NCBI GenBank assembly: GCA_907165065.1
Contig: OU015532.1
Coordinates: 31,748,339 to 31,812,338, forward strand
From: Caprimulgus europaeus
Taxonomy: Eukaryota; Chordata; Aves; Caprimulgiformes; Caprimulgidae
Length of the DNA: 64,000 bases
Direction of reading: 5' to 3'
Below, piece by piece: positions 12,605 through 26,949 of the stretch; the first letter of the stretch is position 1; each line of letters opens with the position of its first letter. The position numbers were made by a program, and so were the translations under genes. The notes under the pieces were generated by a model, which saw only the letters and a list, made by a program, of their open reading frames with translations, was not told where the DNA came from and made no database searches.

Positions 12605-15600
12605 AGAATTCTATTTTAATTAGTTTTCAAAAATCTCTCTGGGTTAAGGTTACTCAGCTTAGTAAAATTGCAAGTCAAATCTTTTATAATTGCAGTTTTA
12701 TGCATATATGTCTTCTTTCACAGAGTATAAGAGGGCAGCACAGCAAATTTGAGGATGAAGATTACACAAACAAGAAAAATATCTAAAAGTGAAACACTGC
12801 AAAGTTATTCCCAAGGGTCCTCTGTAGAATTATTCTTGAGACCCAAACCTATAAACCAAACAGATCCTGAACAGAAGCCCATAGTTACCACCTCTTTTAT
12901 GGATATTTATAGAGGCATTCATAAAATACTTAAGTAGCTTTCAGGTAAACCATTTTGCCATCTAAAACTCAGTGGCTGCTTTGATTCTTCCTCTCTTTTT
13001 CGTGGCCTGATTACACGATAGTCTAGCTGTTCTGCCAAGTGGAAGAAAGGAAAACCATTACTGAAATGTCACTCTGGCCCCATTCAAAGAATCAAAGACT
13101 TTTAAAAGAATCAAGTCTTGAAGTAAACTCAGAGATGATCAGCCTTTGATTAATGCAGTTTATTTCCTCCTCTTGAAAGAGCTAGCAAAGGTAATGAACT
13201 GTTCCTGCTACTGTGCATCAGCAACATCCAGTAGCTTTGAGCTGAATACTGTCTGTGCAAATGAATTGGAATAAAAGCTCTATCAGCCAGTTCAATGTTC
13301 TTATCCTTTTTTTGTATATGACTGAAGCATTAATAGACAACAGGGAGAAGGTAGCTGGACCACACAAAGTCATACAGTGTCATAGCTGGGATATGTGGAA
13401 AGGAGTTATTTGATATATTTATAGAATTTAGCATAGGACCATAAGGACAGAGCACTTTGCCAAAGGATTAGAATTTAATATTTTTCATAGATTCAGTTGT
13501 AGATGTATTTTTATCCCACTGTAAAAATAAGGATGAAAAAGTATTTAAATCTGAAATTAATTAAAGAGTTTAAACAAGACAGATAGCTCTTCTAGTGTTC
13601 TAGAAAATCTGAAGAATTAAAATCAGAACAGTCTGAATAAAATATAATAAGTTTATTATCATTATTATATTGCCAAATTTCTTATTTTCCTTTATACTGG
13701 AGAAAATTAACAAGGTTTTCATAGGTGTTTATTGTTCACCTCCTCTAATTTACTATTTTATAATGTATGTAGTCAGATCAATTACAGCTTATAATTTTTT
13801 TAAAATTCATTCCTTAATTTTATTTTTTAGGTGAAAGTTTCTTAAAAATATGATTAAATGTCTATTTTAATAAATTTGTAGCTTGTTTGTTTCATATGAC
13901 CATTTTCAGACTAGAGGGAGTGCAAAAGATTGCTATTTATTTTTATTTATGTGGTGGAGTGCACCTTAATGTCAGACACTCTTCAGTACTTTCCAAAGTA
14001 ACCTGTGTATTGTGTCACTCTTAATCAGACAGTAATATTCAATTTTTTACAGTTAATATGGGAAAACAACCCCAACAAGGAACTTGAGAAAAATTAATTG
14101 ATTGTTGTTCCATAAAACTTAAATAAAATTTTTAAAAATGCATAAAATGAAATGTGGTTTAGGTACTGTAATCATAAAAAAAAAATTAAGATTTCACTAA
14201 GTAATATCAAAATGCCAATTTCTGGTGCACTTCTTTTAGTTCAAGTTATTGTAAATTCTAAAAAACACTTTGGAGTATCTTCTGGATGTTTTTGGAGTAT
14301 AAGCAGATAACTCAAGAGTTAAATAATCAATAGACTCTCTAAAGACCCTGCATCTTCTGGATAATTCCTTGGTCTACAGAGAGCCATACCAGGTCCCCCA
14401 TGTCACCTGCTTCAGCAGCTCCGTGTGCAGTGACATCTCACTGTAGTTCATAAAGATTTACATGCTGTAGGGAGACAGGTACTGCTGTGCCAACAGGCTT
14501 TGGAGAACCTGACAGTTCCTGTGATAAGGCCTAACAGGAAGGAACTACAGCCAGACTGTTCAGGTGGATAAGGAGTGAAGAGGAACAGGTTTTGCACAAA
14601 CAATTATGCACAATTCACTTAACTATAACCCTTACCTCAGGCAATATGCCTCTGTTTGGAGAAACAAAGGAATTTGAATGAGTGAACTTTGTATCATCAT
14701 GACTTTTCAATAAAAAAGTTTTCATGTTATAAAGTTCTGCCAGTCTACCTGAAATATTGCTTTCTGATGCCAGAAAGAAAATTAATAATCTCCCAAGAAT
14801 TTTCATTAATACAGTTTAGCGTTACACATGATATTTCAAGCTGTTCATTGCAAGAAAATGATCAGAATTGTGACAAAACACTTGTTTAAGAAAAAGGTCA
14901 TCATATTACACTCTAGTGAAGAAATTATCTGCTTGATAAAACTCGGCATCAAAGGTTTTTGAAGTACAACTAGCAAAATATAGATTTTTTTAAAAGGAAA
15001 AAAAAAAAAGAAGAGCAGCTTACTCAAACTGTAATTTGTACCATCAACAATTCTATGTCTGACAGAATGTAAAATGAAATATATAGAACAGCAATGTGGA
15101 AATTTCTGTATATAGCTCCACTGGGTAAAATTTTTCCTTAAAACTTAAATGCTTATCCTTAGCTTTATCTCATGCTAGATCAACAGTGAATATCAGTCTT
15201 TAGGGTAATAAAAATCAAATGCACCCCATCCTCAGGATCCTCGTCAGCTGTCTTGCTGCCAGTAACTACAACTTACAGCAATAAACAGTTATTTTTCAAG
15301 TTTTGTGTGCAGTAACAATTTTTTATATATATTTATTGCTTCTAATATATTAGAAAACTACTTAGAAGCACAGAATTTGCATGCAATGCAATATATCTAA
15401 AGTTTGTTCCTTGTATTCTGCAGTTAAACTTTTTTAAAAATGTATTTTTTTGTATATGTTTATGTGAACTTCAGCATTTTGAAATGGAGGAAGAGTGTGA
15501 GATCAAAATTCCAGTTAATACTGTATGATACAGTTTGTTGGCTTGGACTTAGAACATGAGTTTAAATGTCTGGCCACATGCAGAAGCAAGAAAATTAGAA

Positions 15601-15639
15601 ATTAAATTAATGTGTTTTTATTAGGATGCTGAGGGGAGA
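12605..15639. other. Unique noncoding DNA
   Basis: I see no gene or known repeat. A segment near 14340-14600 is richer in GC than its surroundings but has stops in every frame I read. A 62-codon frame at 12749-12937 has no recognisable domain. Confidence 0.55.
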
Positions 15640-15749
15640 GAGGGAGACTTTCTTCTGCCTAGAAGATAGTTTAAGAGAACAGCTCATCTGGAAAGGAAGC
15701 TGTAAGCCTTTCTGGGTGAAAGTCAGGAAAATTATTTTTATTCCCCCAG

Positions 15750-16079
15750 GATAACACTAAATTTACAAGAGATGCTCAAGGCAGTTGAAGTACAGCTTTG
15801 TGTAAAGTTGCAAATAATTTGAGTAGTCTATTAAAGACAGTCAAGAAAAAATTGGGAAGAAATTTATAGCTCACCACAAGAAAACTGAATATTTGAAATT
15901 TGAGAAGATGATTAAGGAGCAGAACCAGCAGTACAAGGCTCAGCAGTCTGCCCTTGCAGATATTCAGCATTCAGCACCTGTGGTGCAACGAATCCAGGTG
16001 GGAAGTACTAACTGATAGTTACTGCAAGTGCAGTAACATTGGAGCAGAGGAGTTAGAAGGGCAGTGAAAGGCAGCTCAG
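15750..16079 (+). other. Exon-like or decayed coding block, unidentified
   Basis: A good acceptor-like tract (ATTATTTTTATTCCCCCAG) ends at 15749 and a consensus donor (CAG|GTAAGG) follows at 16080. Between them the plus strand looks protein-like in two frames. One frame reads LQEMLKAVEVQLCVKLQ and then stops. Another, open from about 15827 to 16012, contains EKMIKEQNQQYKAQQ followed by SALADIQHSAPVVQRIQ, rich in Glu, Gln and Lys as in a coiled coil. The change of frame and the stops argue against a working coding exon. It may be a decayed pseudogene, a noncoding RNA exon or chance. An A-rich (AAAAC)n stretch at about 16098-16122 could be the remains of a poly(A) tail. I do not recognise the protein. 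Confidence 0.25.
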
Positions 16080-16129
16080 GTAAGGTTGATAACAGGGAAA
16101 AAAAGCAAAACAAAACAAAACAAATCTCC

Positions 16130-18738
16130 ACAAATACAACCTCTCAAGTAAGATAATTTGATCACTCTAAAATATTGTCTTTAGAGGAAAGCATTTTGAG
16201 GGAAAACAAGAGCGCTTAGTCAGATGCTTTTCAGCTCTTAGCAAGATATATAGCAATAGAGATACTGACTTTGGGATTGGGATAGATACCTGGTGTTCCC
16301 AGCAGTCCACATCTAGCGCTACCTGTACTCTCACCTCTTCTGTGCATGCTCCCTTTAGAGAAGAGCTAGCACCAATGAGTAGGACACATAGCTTTGATGG
16401 CCCTGATTGTGAACGGGATAGTCACAAAAAATGATGAAGGAGTTATAGTGGTAGCTGATCTAGGCTGAGAACCAGTCAAGGTCATGTCAGTCCTTCAGAT
16501 TCTTGACCAGTGGAACTGATGTGCGGTGAGTACTGGGGACAGGCAGCTGGCATCCCAGAAACCCACAAGATACGTCTCTTATCAGACTATTCTGATGACA
16601 TCTATGACTTTTTAAATTGAACAGTAGTCCAATGAAAGCCTTGCCGTAGGAAATAATATGTCTGCCTCTCAATAGGTCCAGAAGGCACTGATGACATTGT
16701 TGACCCCCCGACTTAGTTGTTTTGCTTAGACTAGAAGCCCAAACAGGGACTTTGCAGTGTTTAAGAATACAGAAACAAATGCATTTTTTTACATTTATGT
16801 AATTATCTAATTATGACATTTGAAAATTTGTGATTGAACCACTAGTTCACTCCCCTCATGTTGGTTTGGCCACCTCAGGGAGACTTTATTGCTCTTTGAA
16901 TGGGCTCAAGGAGAAATGTTTACACTACAAGTTGATCTATTCAGCTCTTGATAGTTGTTTAAATTGCATGTCAACCTCTGGTCTTCTTTGTGGTGAGATA
17001 AAGTCAGCTTCTTTGCAATGGCTGTGGTCAGTCAGACCCTACATTGTTTCCTGAGTTTCATGGGCACATCATCCTTGCCCATCTCCTCTGAGCTTTCTTC
17101 CATTTTAGGGGTTTATTGATCAGTCACATACTGGAGTAAATTGTAAACCACATTATTAGTCCTACAAGTAATAGTGAGTTATTTACAACAGTACTATTGC
17201 CATATCTCAGTCATTAGTGAGACATCATCTTCTGAATCTAGCCATCAGCAGGGAACAGATATTTCTAGATATGCCAACTTTGATGGTCAGTTCCTGTGCC
17301 ATCTCTTGTCATCACAAACTAGTGATGTTTTTATAGATCTTGACAATGATGCCTCCCAAATGTGGTTCATACAGATGAATAAACGCATCTGTAATTACTG
17401 AAGTCAAATATGTATGTATTAAGACATCACACATAAATGCAAATGCTGTTGTTAATGAAAAGCACACATTCAATCTTAAAGAAACCTATTTTTACATTTA
17501 AATTTATGAATATAATAGAGTAACAGTAAAGCAAAAGTTTGTAACTAAATTTATGTACAATAAATTTGCATAGAGTTGAAGTTAGCTTCTGACTTCCTTC
17601 ATGTAAAACTTCAGTACTCACATTTAATGTCTCAAATTAACATTTGCAAAAGAAATATTGAATGTTATGCAACCTGTCCAGATGAAGATACTTAAGTGAA
17701 ATGCCATTCACAATCACTAAGACACTGGTTTTGGTTGTCTGCAGTAGGTAATATGATTTCCAATACAGTACTTGGTGTAGTTCTTCAAAAGTTACAAGTC
17801 CTACCAGCTAACATTGTTAATAAGATTTAATTGCTAGTACAACAGAGAATATTTAAGCTCAGGACACTGAATGCTCAGCACATTTACCTCCTTAAAGTAC
17901 AACTGTGGAAGTTAACTGTTCCACTTAGAAGACTGAGTCTTTCACAGGCTTTTACACTCTTGGCATGGGAAGTACAAAGGTAGTCTACTTTTAAAAGGTA
18001 TAGGATAGCTTAACAAGGAAAGTTTAGTGATGTTACTGAATAATTTCTGCAACCACAATTTGTGAGACATAGAATTTCTAAGATGTAAAAAAGGATTACA
18101 GTTAAGCATCAAAATAACTGAAATAACTGAAGTAGTGGTTCTTGCATGAGCAGAGGTGAAGCAACTCTGTTCTGTTGATTAGTAAAAAGAAAAGACAAGA
18201 AGTTTCAAAGAAAGCTTTGAGGTTTCCTTTAGTCATTGGAATTCCCAGAAACCCTGAAACTATAGATATGGGATTCTGACAATGCTGCTCCTGTTCTAAA
18301 TAGTCTTCATAGGTGAGCAGAAAGTCATAGGAACCAGACCTGCATCCACACTCCCCATGAAATCTTGTTAGTTCATCACAAGGCACTCTACCGGAATAGA
18401 AGCTTTACCACATAAATGAAACCATTTCTCAGCTTATCTGGAATGTCATGAATTGTTGCAAAGTACGGAACTAAATTATAAAAAAAAACCCCAAAACAGT
18501 TGCTTTATTCGTTGTGCCTTGCTAATAAGACATAATATACAGCACACAAGGGTACCTTTGGAAGACTCTTCATCTGTCAAGAATTATGGAGATATTGAGA
18601 GCTTGAGAGATAAGGAATTTAGTTCTTCCTACTTTATCAAAAGCAATTTGTAGTCTTAGAAGACTGATCACCACATGTATAGACTGAGAAATCAAGCATG
18701 AACACATTTAAGCATTTATGTCCATTTTTTAATTAAAG
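16130..18738. other. Unique noncoding DNA
   Basis: The part from about 16230 to 16730 is richer in GC than the rest, but no frame resembles a known protein. Beyond it the DNA is AT-rich with no recognisable repeat. Confidence 0.5.
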
Positions 18739-18846
18739 GTTTGATGGAAAAAATACAGATTGCCAGTCTTTAAAAGTGGATTTCTATGGTGGAATCCACT
18801 GTCTTCAAGTAAGATTGGAAGATCTCAATGTAATGTTTGGGAGATG
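18739..18846 (+). other. Candidate internal coding exon, gene unknown
   Basis: A 108-nt stretch follows an acceptor-like CCATTTTTTAATTAAAG and ends at a perfect donor (ATG|GTAAGT). One frame stays open throughout. It starts one base in, ends with two spare bases, and includes SLKVDFYGGIHCLQVRL and EDLNVMFGR. The length is a multiple of three, so the exon could be skipped without a frame change. I do not recognise the protein. An open stretch of this length beside a GTAAGT donor is expected a few times by chance in 64 kb of such DNA, so splicing is only a possibility. Confidence 0.25.
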
Positions 18847-21800
18847 GTAAGTACTTCAGAATAATCTTAATCTAAATGGTTTTAAAAATCTGCCAGCTGG
18901 ATTTGACTACTAAGAAATGGTGCATTTCCCTTCCTAAGGCTTGCATATCTTAATAGGAATATTTCTATATGCTTTCTTTCTATATCAAATATCTTCTATG
19001 GTTCAGGAAGTCAAGACTCATAGCCTAGAAATGAAGGTAGTAGGAAAAACACTGTACTTGTTTCTCCAAGGAAAATTAATCTGTTTAGCAGAGACTGCAG
19101 TCAAACTTGCAGTGCATGCTCCTCTATCACATTCAGCAGAGTTTCTTTCCCTAAAAGAGTCTGTGAGGAACCAGCTTGTGTGTCTCTGCACCTGCCAAGC
19201 CCTCCATTCTGAAGCATGGCAAATACACTAATTTTGTTGAGCTTTGAATATTTTGATTCAGATCTATGGAATTCTTTCAAGCAGATTGAGTTACATTGGC
19301 AGAACTGATTACATGCATGAGTTTCTCTTATTGTGGTGACTTCCACATGGATTTATCATGTTGTAAGAACATTTTTAACACTATAAGTAGGATGGAGAAA
19401 AATAATTGAAATAATGTTGTTATGCTGGTATAACTTTAGTGCATAATCAAAGATGATATCATTGTTTTAAAATTAGTGTTTGGATTCCTAAGGAGGTCCT
19501 TTTAAACTATTTTCTAATATATTCCCTTTTCTTCACATTTTATGTTGATTTTTTTCAAATCTATGCAGTTCTGCTTCACCTTGGTTTTATAGCCTTTTAT
19601 TGCAACTATGATTCCCCCTCAAAAAGCTGCCTGGGACTCAATGCCTTGCAGTTCTCAATGCCTTGGTAACTACGGCAAATGCTCTAGTGTCTGGCACCTG
19701 GTAAGATTTTGAGTGATTCAGTCCAGCCTTCTCTAAAAGAACATTCGCTTTCATGATTGCTTCAGTCTCAGCTTCTACAGCTGTGCCCTCTTCGTCTGCA
19801 GTTAGACACACTGAAATTCTTTCTCATCAAACCAGTTTTTGATCTTTTTATTAGATCTTAATTTTCCTTCAGCTTGGTATTCCACCTATTTTAAGTAAAA
19901 TATGCACCAAAACTCTAACTTTTGCCATAAATGTCAATCAATATACACTGTGAAATTATGTATATTGAAAATTACGGTTTTGCTGACTTTCAAGATAAGA
20001 ATAAGGTTAATTCCTGTAGTTTAATTACTCTCTATACAGAAAGGACAGAGATTTTCCATACTTTCTTAAGTTATGCATCCTTGCTTTATATGCAGATTAG
20101 GAACTCAACTGTTAGATAAGATTACTCCATTTTTTGTGTTATTCGAATGCCAACCACAAAAATGTTGATGTTTGACTGAAATGGGTTTCATGGGTCAAGT
20201 TCTTTTTTCTGAAAATTAAATTAACAGCACTTTAGAAAATACAACAGCAACATACCTACATTTAGATTAACCTGCTTATGATATACAATTCAGGATTTTA
20301 TGTACCATAAGTAATTATAGAACTAATAAGGATTTTGGGGACACAGTCTGTAACTAGTCATAAATGGAAATCAACTCCAGACCTATCAGACCTAATACTC
20401 GGAAACTCCATACTGTATTTTGTTATTTAGAGCCATCCTTGTATTTACATTGTGGTTCAAATTAGTCCTATTATTAAATAGCTAGTTCGGCCTAACTCAG
20501 CATCAAAGTGTTAATTTGCTTTTACAAAGGCCAATTATTATTAGGTAGTTTAAAATAGTAATGTAACTTTACAAGAGTGAACTCCATATGACCTTACTGT
20601 AGACATATGGTCACAATAATAAAAAAATTAAATATTAAGAAGAAGGTATTTTTACATGCAGCTGGTTTTCTTCAATCTTTTCCATTCAGTAATTCCACCC
20701 TCAATTTGCAGTATGTTAAATCTCATTAATAAACCATAAGTATAATGTTAGCTTGGCATCCTCATCTCCTGTAGAAAGCTTGAACATTAGGAAAAAAAAG
20801 CTACAGACTTAAGCAAAAGCTTTTCAGCTGGCACAATATGAAAATGTTGCAAGTTCTGTGGCAAGATCTCAATGGACAAATCTTTTGGGAACATTTCTGA
20901 TATGTTACTCTGCCTTAAAAATGTAACTAAAAGATTGTTGGAATTCACCTTTGACTATATTCTTGAATATGATGTTTTAAACAAGGGTATGATTTTTACA
21001 CATTTTCATTCAGATGTTATTTCTTTCTAACTCTTGCAGGAGGCTATTTGAACTGTGCAACACAGGTAGAAAGACTTCAAAGAGTACATTAAGTATCATA
21101 GAATGTAAATAAGTTGCCTGCCTAGAAAGTTGGGCTAAGTTGTTATTAATAGCCTATCTGTTTAATGAAGTATACATATGTAAGTTATAAGAACTTTGTC
21201 AAGGGCACTAAAAATCTTCATAATTGTATCTTTAAAGTTGCAATAATATTCTATTATGTAACAGAATTTGTAGATCTGGAGCTTCATTTGCAAGGCTAAA
21301 GACATTTCTTGGCCTTTAAAACAACACCCTTGGTCAATGTTGCCCTTGTACAGAAATTATTTTCATTACTTCATAAGCTACTTATGATATATAATTCTTT
21401 ATCTATATATCTGAGATACAGTTTAACTATTCTTCAAGAAGGTAAAGAAAATAAAACACACTGATATTGTTAACTTTTCAGAAAGTACAATGCTGAAGGT
21501 TGCAGATAGAAAAAACTGGATGGCTCTGCTATTCCTAAAGTTATATGTTAAGACAGCACCTAGATATGAACTGAAAAAGACTTAGGATAGGATTTAAGCT
21601 CAAGAAAAATCTTTAAAATCTGCCAGGAGGAATATGAATTTATGGAATACAGTTCATCCTGCACTAAGTACTTCCTACTGAAGTACTTCCAAAAGTGTTT
21701 ATCTCTGTTGACGATAAATGGGAACTTTGTAGACTAGTTTACATCCAGACAACTATTAGAAGTCTAAAGTTAGGAAATTGATTCCATATATCCCATCCAG

Positions 21801-24800
21801 ATCCTTTATAAAATATATGGAAAATAGAATTATTAAAGCCTATGATGTTTAACAATTTAGCATACAGAAAATGCACTATGTGCCTCAAGAAGTGAGTGAT
21901 TCCTTGCTAGGTGGCTGTAGGAGATAGAGTTGTTAGTCGATAACTAACTTCTGGTTCACCTGTATAATGAAAGCAATCAGGCCAGAAAGCATTCTGTTAA
22001 CCAGCATCTATACCTGTTAAATTCTGTTCATTAATCTTTCCAGTTATGACAAATCAGATTAAAACCTAAAATCAGTATCTACAAGAATTTTTCTTGGGGA
22101 ATAAATTGTTCTTCGAATCTTTTTATATTATTTTCTGCTAGAAACATGGTTTTAAGTGGAGGCACAAATCAATTCTAGAAATAAATTGCTGATTTTAATT
22201 AGAGTGATAAACTATAGAAAAGTGTACAACTAGAGTATAACACTCAAAACCTTAAATCAGGAATGCATGTGCTGTTGCTCAAAGAGAAAGTGTGAGGTTG
22301 ATGCAAGTTTTACTGGGTGATGTTCCATGACCTACACTATAGGTGAGATAAGATTAGATGATTAGCTCACTCTGCTCTGAAATCACTTGAATCAAACTCT
22401 TATCAGTAAACTTTTTAAGGATAGTCAGAAAATGTGGTGTTGTTTTTTGCTTTTTTAATCCTCCAGATAAAATTCATTAGTATTTACAATGTCTGTTTAT
22501 TTTTAGATGTATTTTAGATTTTAGATGTATTTTTAAATTCCTTTGTAGATATGAAGGCATAAATAAAGCATTATAAAACACCTTCTTCACTTGAATATCA
22601 TGACAAGATCATTCATTATGGTTTATATATTTAATTTATGTATATTAGCATTGTGGTTATATTGTCATAACTGCATCTGTTGTACTATACTGTATTAATT
22701 CACACAGACAAAAGTATGTCATTTTATGGCAAATACATGCAAAGGAGAAAGCACTAGAAAGCATGACTTTAGAAAATCTTTTGCTAAAATGGGGATAATA
22801 AGCTCATTTTCAAAGTGCTGTGGAACTTGGGGTTTTATTCAGAGCATATGGGCAAATGGCAACCAGATTTCGATTTCAGATCTGGGATCGCTGGCCTATT
22901 ACAAGCAACCTGCAACTCTAGTACTCTGTGACACTAATGCTGAGGTGCAGACTTTCCACAACATCATGTGTAACGTGTAGTCTGTGTTTCTTAGGTTGAA
23001 AGAGCACACTATGTACAATTTACTACACAACCAGTTGATAAAATAAAATTACTTTTTCTCTCTTTTTCCTGGTTATCACCTCTCTGAGGTGTATATAGTT
23101 TATATAACATAGGTAGAAAGTAAACACACATTCAAATTCTTTCAGTTTCATCATTCAGTAATTAATGAAGCAATGAAAGAGTACAAAGAAATCTTCAGAT
23201 TTCTTATCTTTGTCTTCTTTTTTTTTCTTCAGATTATTATCTTCACTATGCAAGCTGCTTAGCCTATTCATCTGTTATTTTACTGTTTATTATTCTTAAA
23301 AATACATCTGTTGCAGTTCAGAAGGAGAACATTTCTCAGGTGAAATGCAATCATCACAGCATGTGATTGAGAGATTCTGTGTCAATTCAGAATATTAATG
23401 GTTACCAAGGTGATCCATTGGAATCTGTTCTGCAGTCTTCAAAAGTGTGAGAAAGGAGATAGGTATGTTCCTAAACCACAAAATATCCATCTCATTTGAC
23501 CACTGCAAAGAAAAATACACTGACTGTAGAAATACTGCAGTATGAACATGAAGTTGTTACCACATTTGTGGGAATAAGATTTGCAAGTGTTTTGCTCATT
23601 TACCATGTATAACCTGATTTATCCTTCTACTCAAAACAATAGTAAAAGTTTATGTCTAATACAGGCACTGGTGAAACCTATTCCTACACAACTGGAAGTT
23701 GCTTATCACATTGAAGAAAATCCAACTGGATATACCAGTAAAAACTATAAAATTTTCTTATAGTTCTTTTCTAGCCTAAATCAAGTTGTTTCCCAAGGAT
23801 TAAAACAATCAGCATTATCTTTACTATTACCTTCAAATGATTTTTTAATGTGTGAATGATAAAGAAAAAGTTGTGTGTCACTGACTTCTAGGGAAGTTTA
23901 TTTCTGATGGAAATAAATTCAGGGGAAAAAAAAAAAGTCCCTTTACAAGGGAAGAAAATCCTACTTTAGCAGTAAAAGTATCTGATAACCATTTATCACA
24001 ATAAAGGAGCACATTATTCTAAATATTTCAAATGTTTTCTGAGATTAATTTGTTTGTGCTGACTGATGGTAGCTGAAAAATTATGCATATGACAAATCTC
24101 CAAACTTTTGTTAAAAAAAAGTCAAAATATTGTGTCTAAACTTGTGTATCAACATGCATTATGTTGGAAAGTATAAATAAAATTATAATTTCTTCACATA
24201 TGATCCCAAAGTTTCATTTTCTTCTTATTTTCTTTTTATTTTCTCTCTCAAGATTGCTTTTCAATCTTTAGGGCAATAAATCAGTGTTAATCTCTGATTC
24301 CCCACTTTGTTACTGCACAATATTAAACCGTAAGAGTTTAAACAAAGACTAGTAGACTACCAACATCAAAGTGTGAAAGGTCTCAAAACTTTGAACTGTG
24401 GTATGTGTTTTCAGTCAGGTGATGATTGACTCTGAAAGTAGTATCAACATGAAGAATCTAGATAGCAAAATGTCCATCAGCAGTTTTCAAATGTTTGCCT
24501 CTTGGGATGTTAAAATAGATTACACAATCAACCTCTATCCTTTCCAATGGATGTTTAGAAGCTTTTGCTTTTGCTGTTGCAAAATCTGCTCTACATCTAT
24601 GAAGATCTTTGAAGGTCAAAATTTTATCAAAACTCAAAAGTCTATAGTTTAGAAAATATTTTTCTATAAAAAAACCATTATTTGTACTCCAAAGATTTCA
24701 GATCCATTTCTTGTGCAGAATACAGGAACAGTTTGATATATTCCACTGATATATGCTCAAAGTGCATTTTCACGTCTTTTACTGTAGGTTAAAAACTCAA

Positions 24801-26949
24801 GGTCCAGTAAGGTTCTTGTATATTAAGATTAAGATATTAATGGAAGGGAATAGAAAAAAAGAAATCTTAAATGAAAGAACAGAAGATTCCAATTAAAGAT
24901 TATTTTATTTAAATGTTGATTTAAATGCATAGTTTCATAAACACTATTTAGGAATTATGAACACTGTAGCAATCAAGAAATGCTAAGGGACACTGCAAAC
25001 CCTGTAAAATTGAGATGATATACATGGGTACATTATTTAAGAGAGAGAAACATTAAGGAGAAAATTACCATAAGTTATTGTAATGTACCTGTTATTATGG
25101 AATTTCTGTCACTGGGTGCTCAATATTAGGCCAAAGACATCAGAAATGTCATAAGCACAGTTGACTTCAAGGCAGGAGAATGAGACAAGTGACCTTTTAA
25201 AGTCACTTTTGTATCTATAATTCTACCTTAGTCTGACTAAAAATAAAATTCTCACATGGATTGAGATTGCAATTTTTTTAAAGTGACTTATGCTTTTAGG
25301 CACCACTGACTTCAGAATATTTCAGCTCCTGTTTCATTTTGCCCTCTCAGAAAATTTGACCTTGATGCTAATCACATTGTCACTATTCAATAGTATCTGA
25401 TGTCTTGCTCTCACGTATTAAATAGATACAAGCAGTAGACCAACCACGTATGAATTACATTTAGTTCAGGTAGGTTAATATTTAACCTAGTGTCCTCATG
25501 GGATGTTAGATACACCTGTGTCAACCACCATGTATACTTAGTGCTGCAAGAAATATTAGCAGTTTTTAATATCATCTTGCTACATTTTCAGAAAATACGT
25601 ATATTTCTAAGCAAGCAATAGTTTGAGAGGTTGTTACACTGAATCTCCTTGGACCAGGACTGGGTATGGACAAAAGCCACTTGCCATAAATGTGCAGCAT
25701 TTACTATCTGGGTGTTCATACTGTTTTCTTTGTAAAGTTTAGCTGAGTATCGACTTTGCTGGTCCAGAATTTTTTCAGTTGCATGGTATGAATTACAGTA
25801 TGCTAAAATTTTAGGGAAAAACATTATAGAATCATGGAATTTGTAAGCATTTGTTCATGTATATCACTTATCATATTTTTTAAGGTTTCCTTGAGCTTTT
25901 TTTTTTTTTTAAGATCAAAGAGATTATTTTCACTATAGAACATACGGAGTAAAAGATATATCTAACTTAAAGAGGTGCTTACATAACAAAGTCTAGCACG
26001 GGCATGGAATTAAATGCAGAATTTTAGTGGTGAGTACTTGTAGCAATTAGACAGTGATATTCTGCTAAAAATTGTCACTCCTTATAATATTCACCAAAAA
26101 GACAAAATTTTACATTCTCCATGAAAATTCCATCTTGTAGCTTCCGGATCATAAAGCTCCTCATAAATGTATGACCAGATGAAGTTATATACTAATCAAT
26201 GCAATGTATTGTAATTGGACGGCAGAGGACAAATTAAGATGCTAGAAGGGTGTCTGAACTGACACTTTATTTTTAAACAGCTTGAATTAGTAATGTAATG
26301 AGCTTAAATATCTTAATAAATTTACTTTGTGATCTGACTTTGGAAAATTATTTTAGATATCCATGAAAAGTCAGAGTCTAGTTCATAAAATGTGTTAAAA
26401 ATATTTTCCATTAAGCAACATGTTCAGCTCTTGAGTAGAAGGGACATAGCATAGACAAGGAATGCTTTTGTCAAAACTTCAGTTGCATTTAATTACAGAT
26501 ACCAATCAAGAAAATAATTTATACCAACATTTAAAGTACCATTCATATCACCAAATTACCTTGGCTGCCTGTGGGAGCAGGTGCTATTTGCCTAAATGAG
26601 TGTTTGTTATAGATAGGTCATTAATAAAAAATTTTGCCTTTAGTTTGATGGTCTGTATATTTTTTTCCAGTATTAGATACTAATAGGTAATGTAGTGACA
26701 CTACGGATCTGTTGTCCTTCAGGAACTAGTTTTTAAAATCTATAATTTTGATTTTATTATGAAAATCATTATATAATAGTATGATTTTATGCACAATAAC
26801 TCTAGCAAAGTTTTAATAAATGTTTCATGTTTTGAATGCACTTTATACAGATTCCCTCACAGTCTACCTTGCATATCTCTAGTATGACTTCAGCTATGCA
26901 TATTTTCTTAATTTATTTATAGGTAAGTAAACGTATTAATGTGTTCTAT
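18847..26949. other. Unique AT-rich noncoding DNA
   Basis: No mobile element or gene is recognised over 8 kb. Minor features are a short repeat of TTTTAGATGTATTTT near 22500-22535 and a doubled AAGTACTTCC near 21667-21690. An AG|GTAAGT junction after a T-rich tract lies at 26922/26923 and is discussed in the findings. Confidence 0.55.

Noticed and set aside
20451-20466. GGTTCAAATTAGTCC, similar to a tRNA B box
   Set aside because: No A box or cloverleaf can be drawn around it. I found no tRNA elsewhere in the window.
25826-25845. ATAGAATCATGGAAT, similar to a CR1 tail
   Set aside because: Only about 15 bases match and no CR1 body follows.
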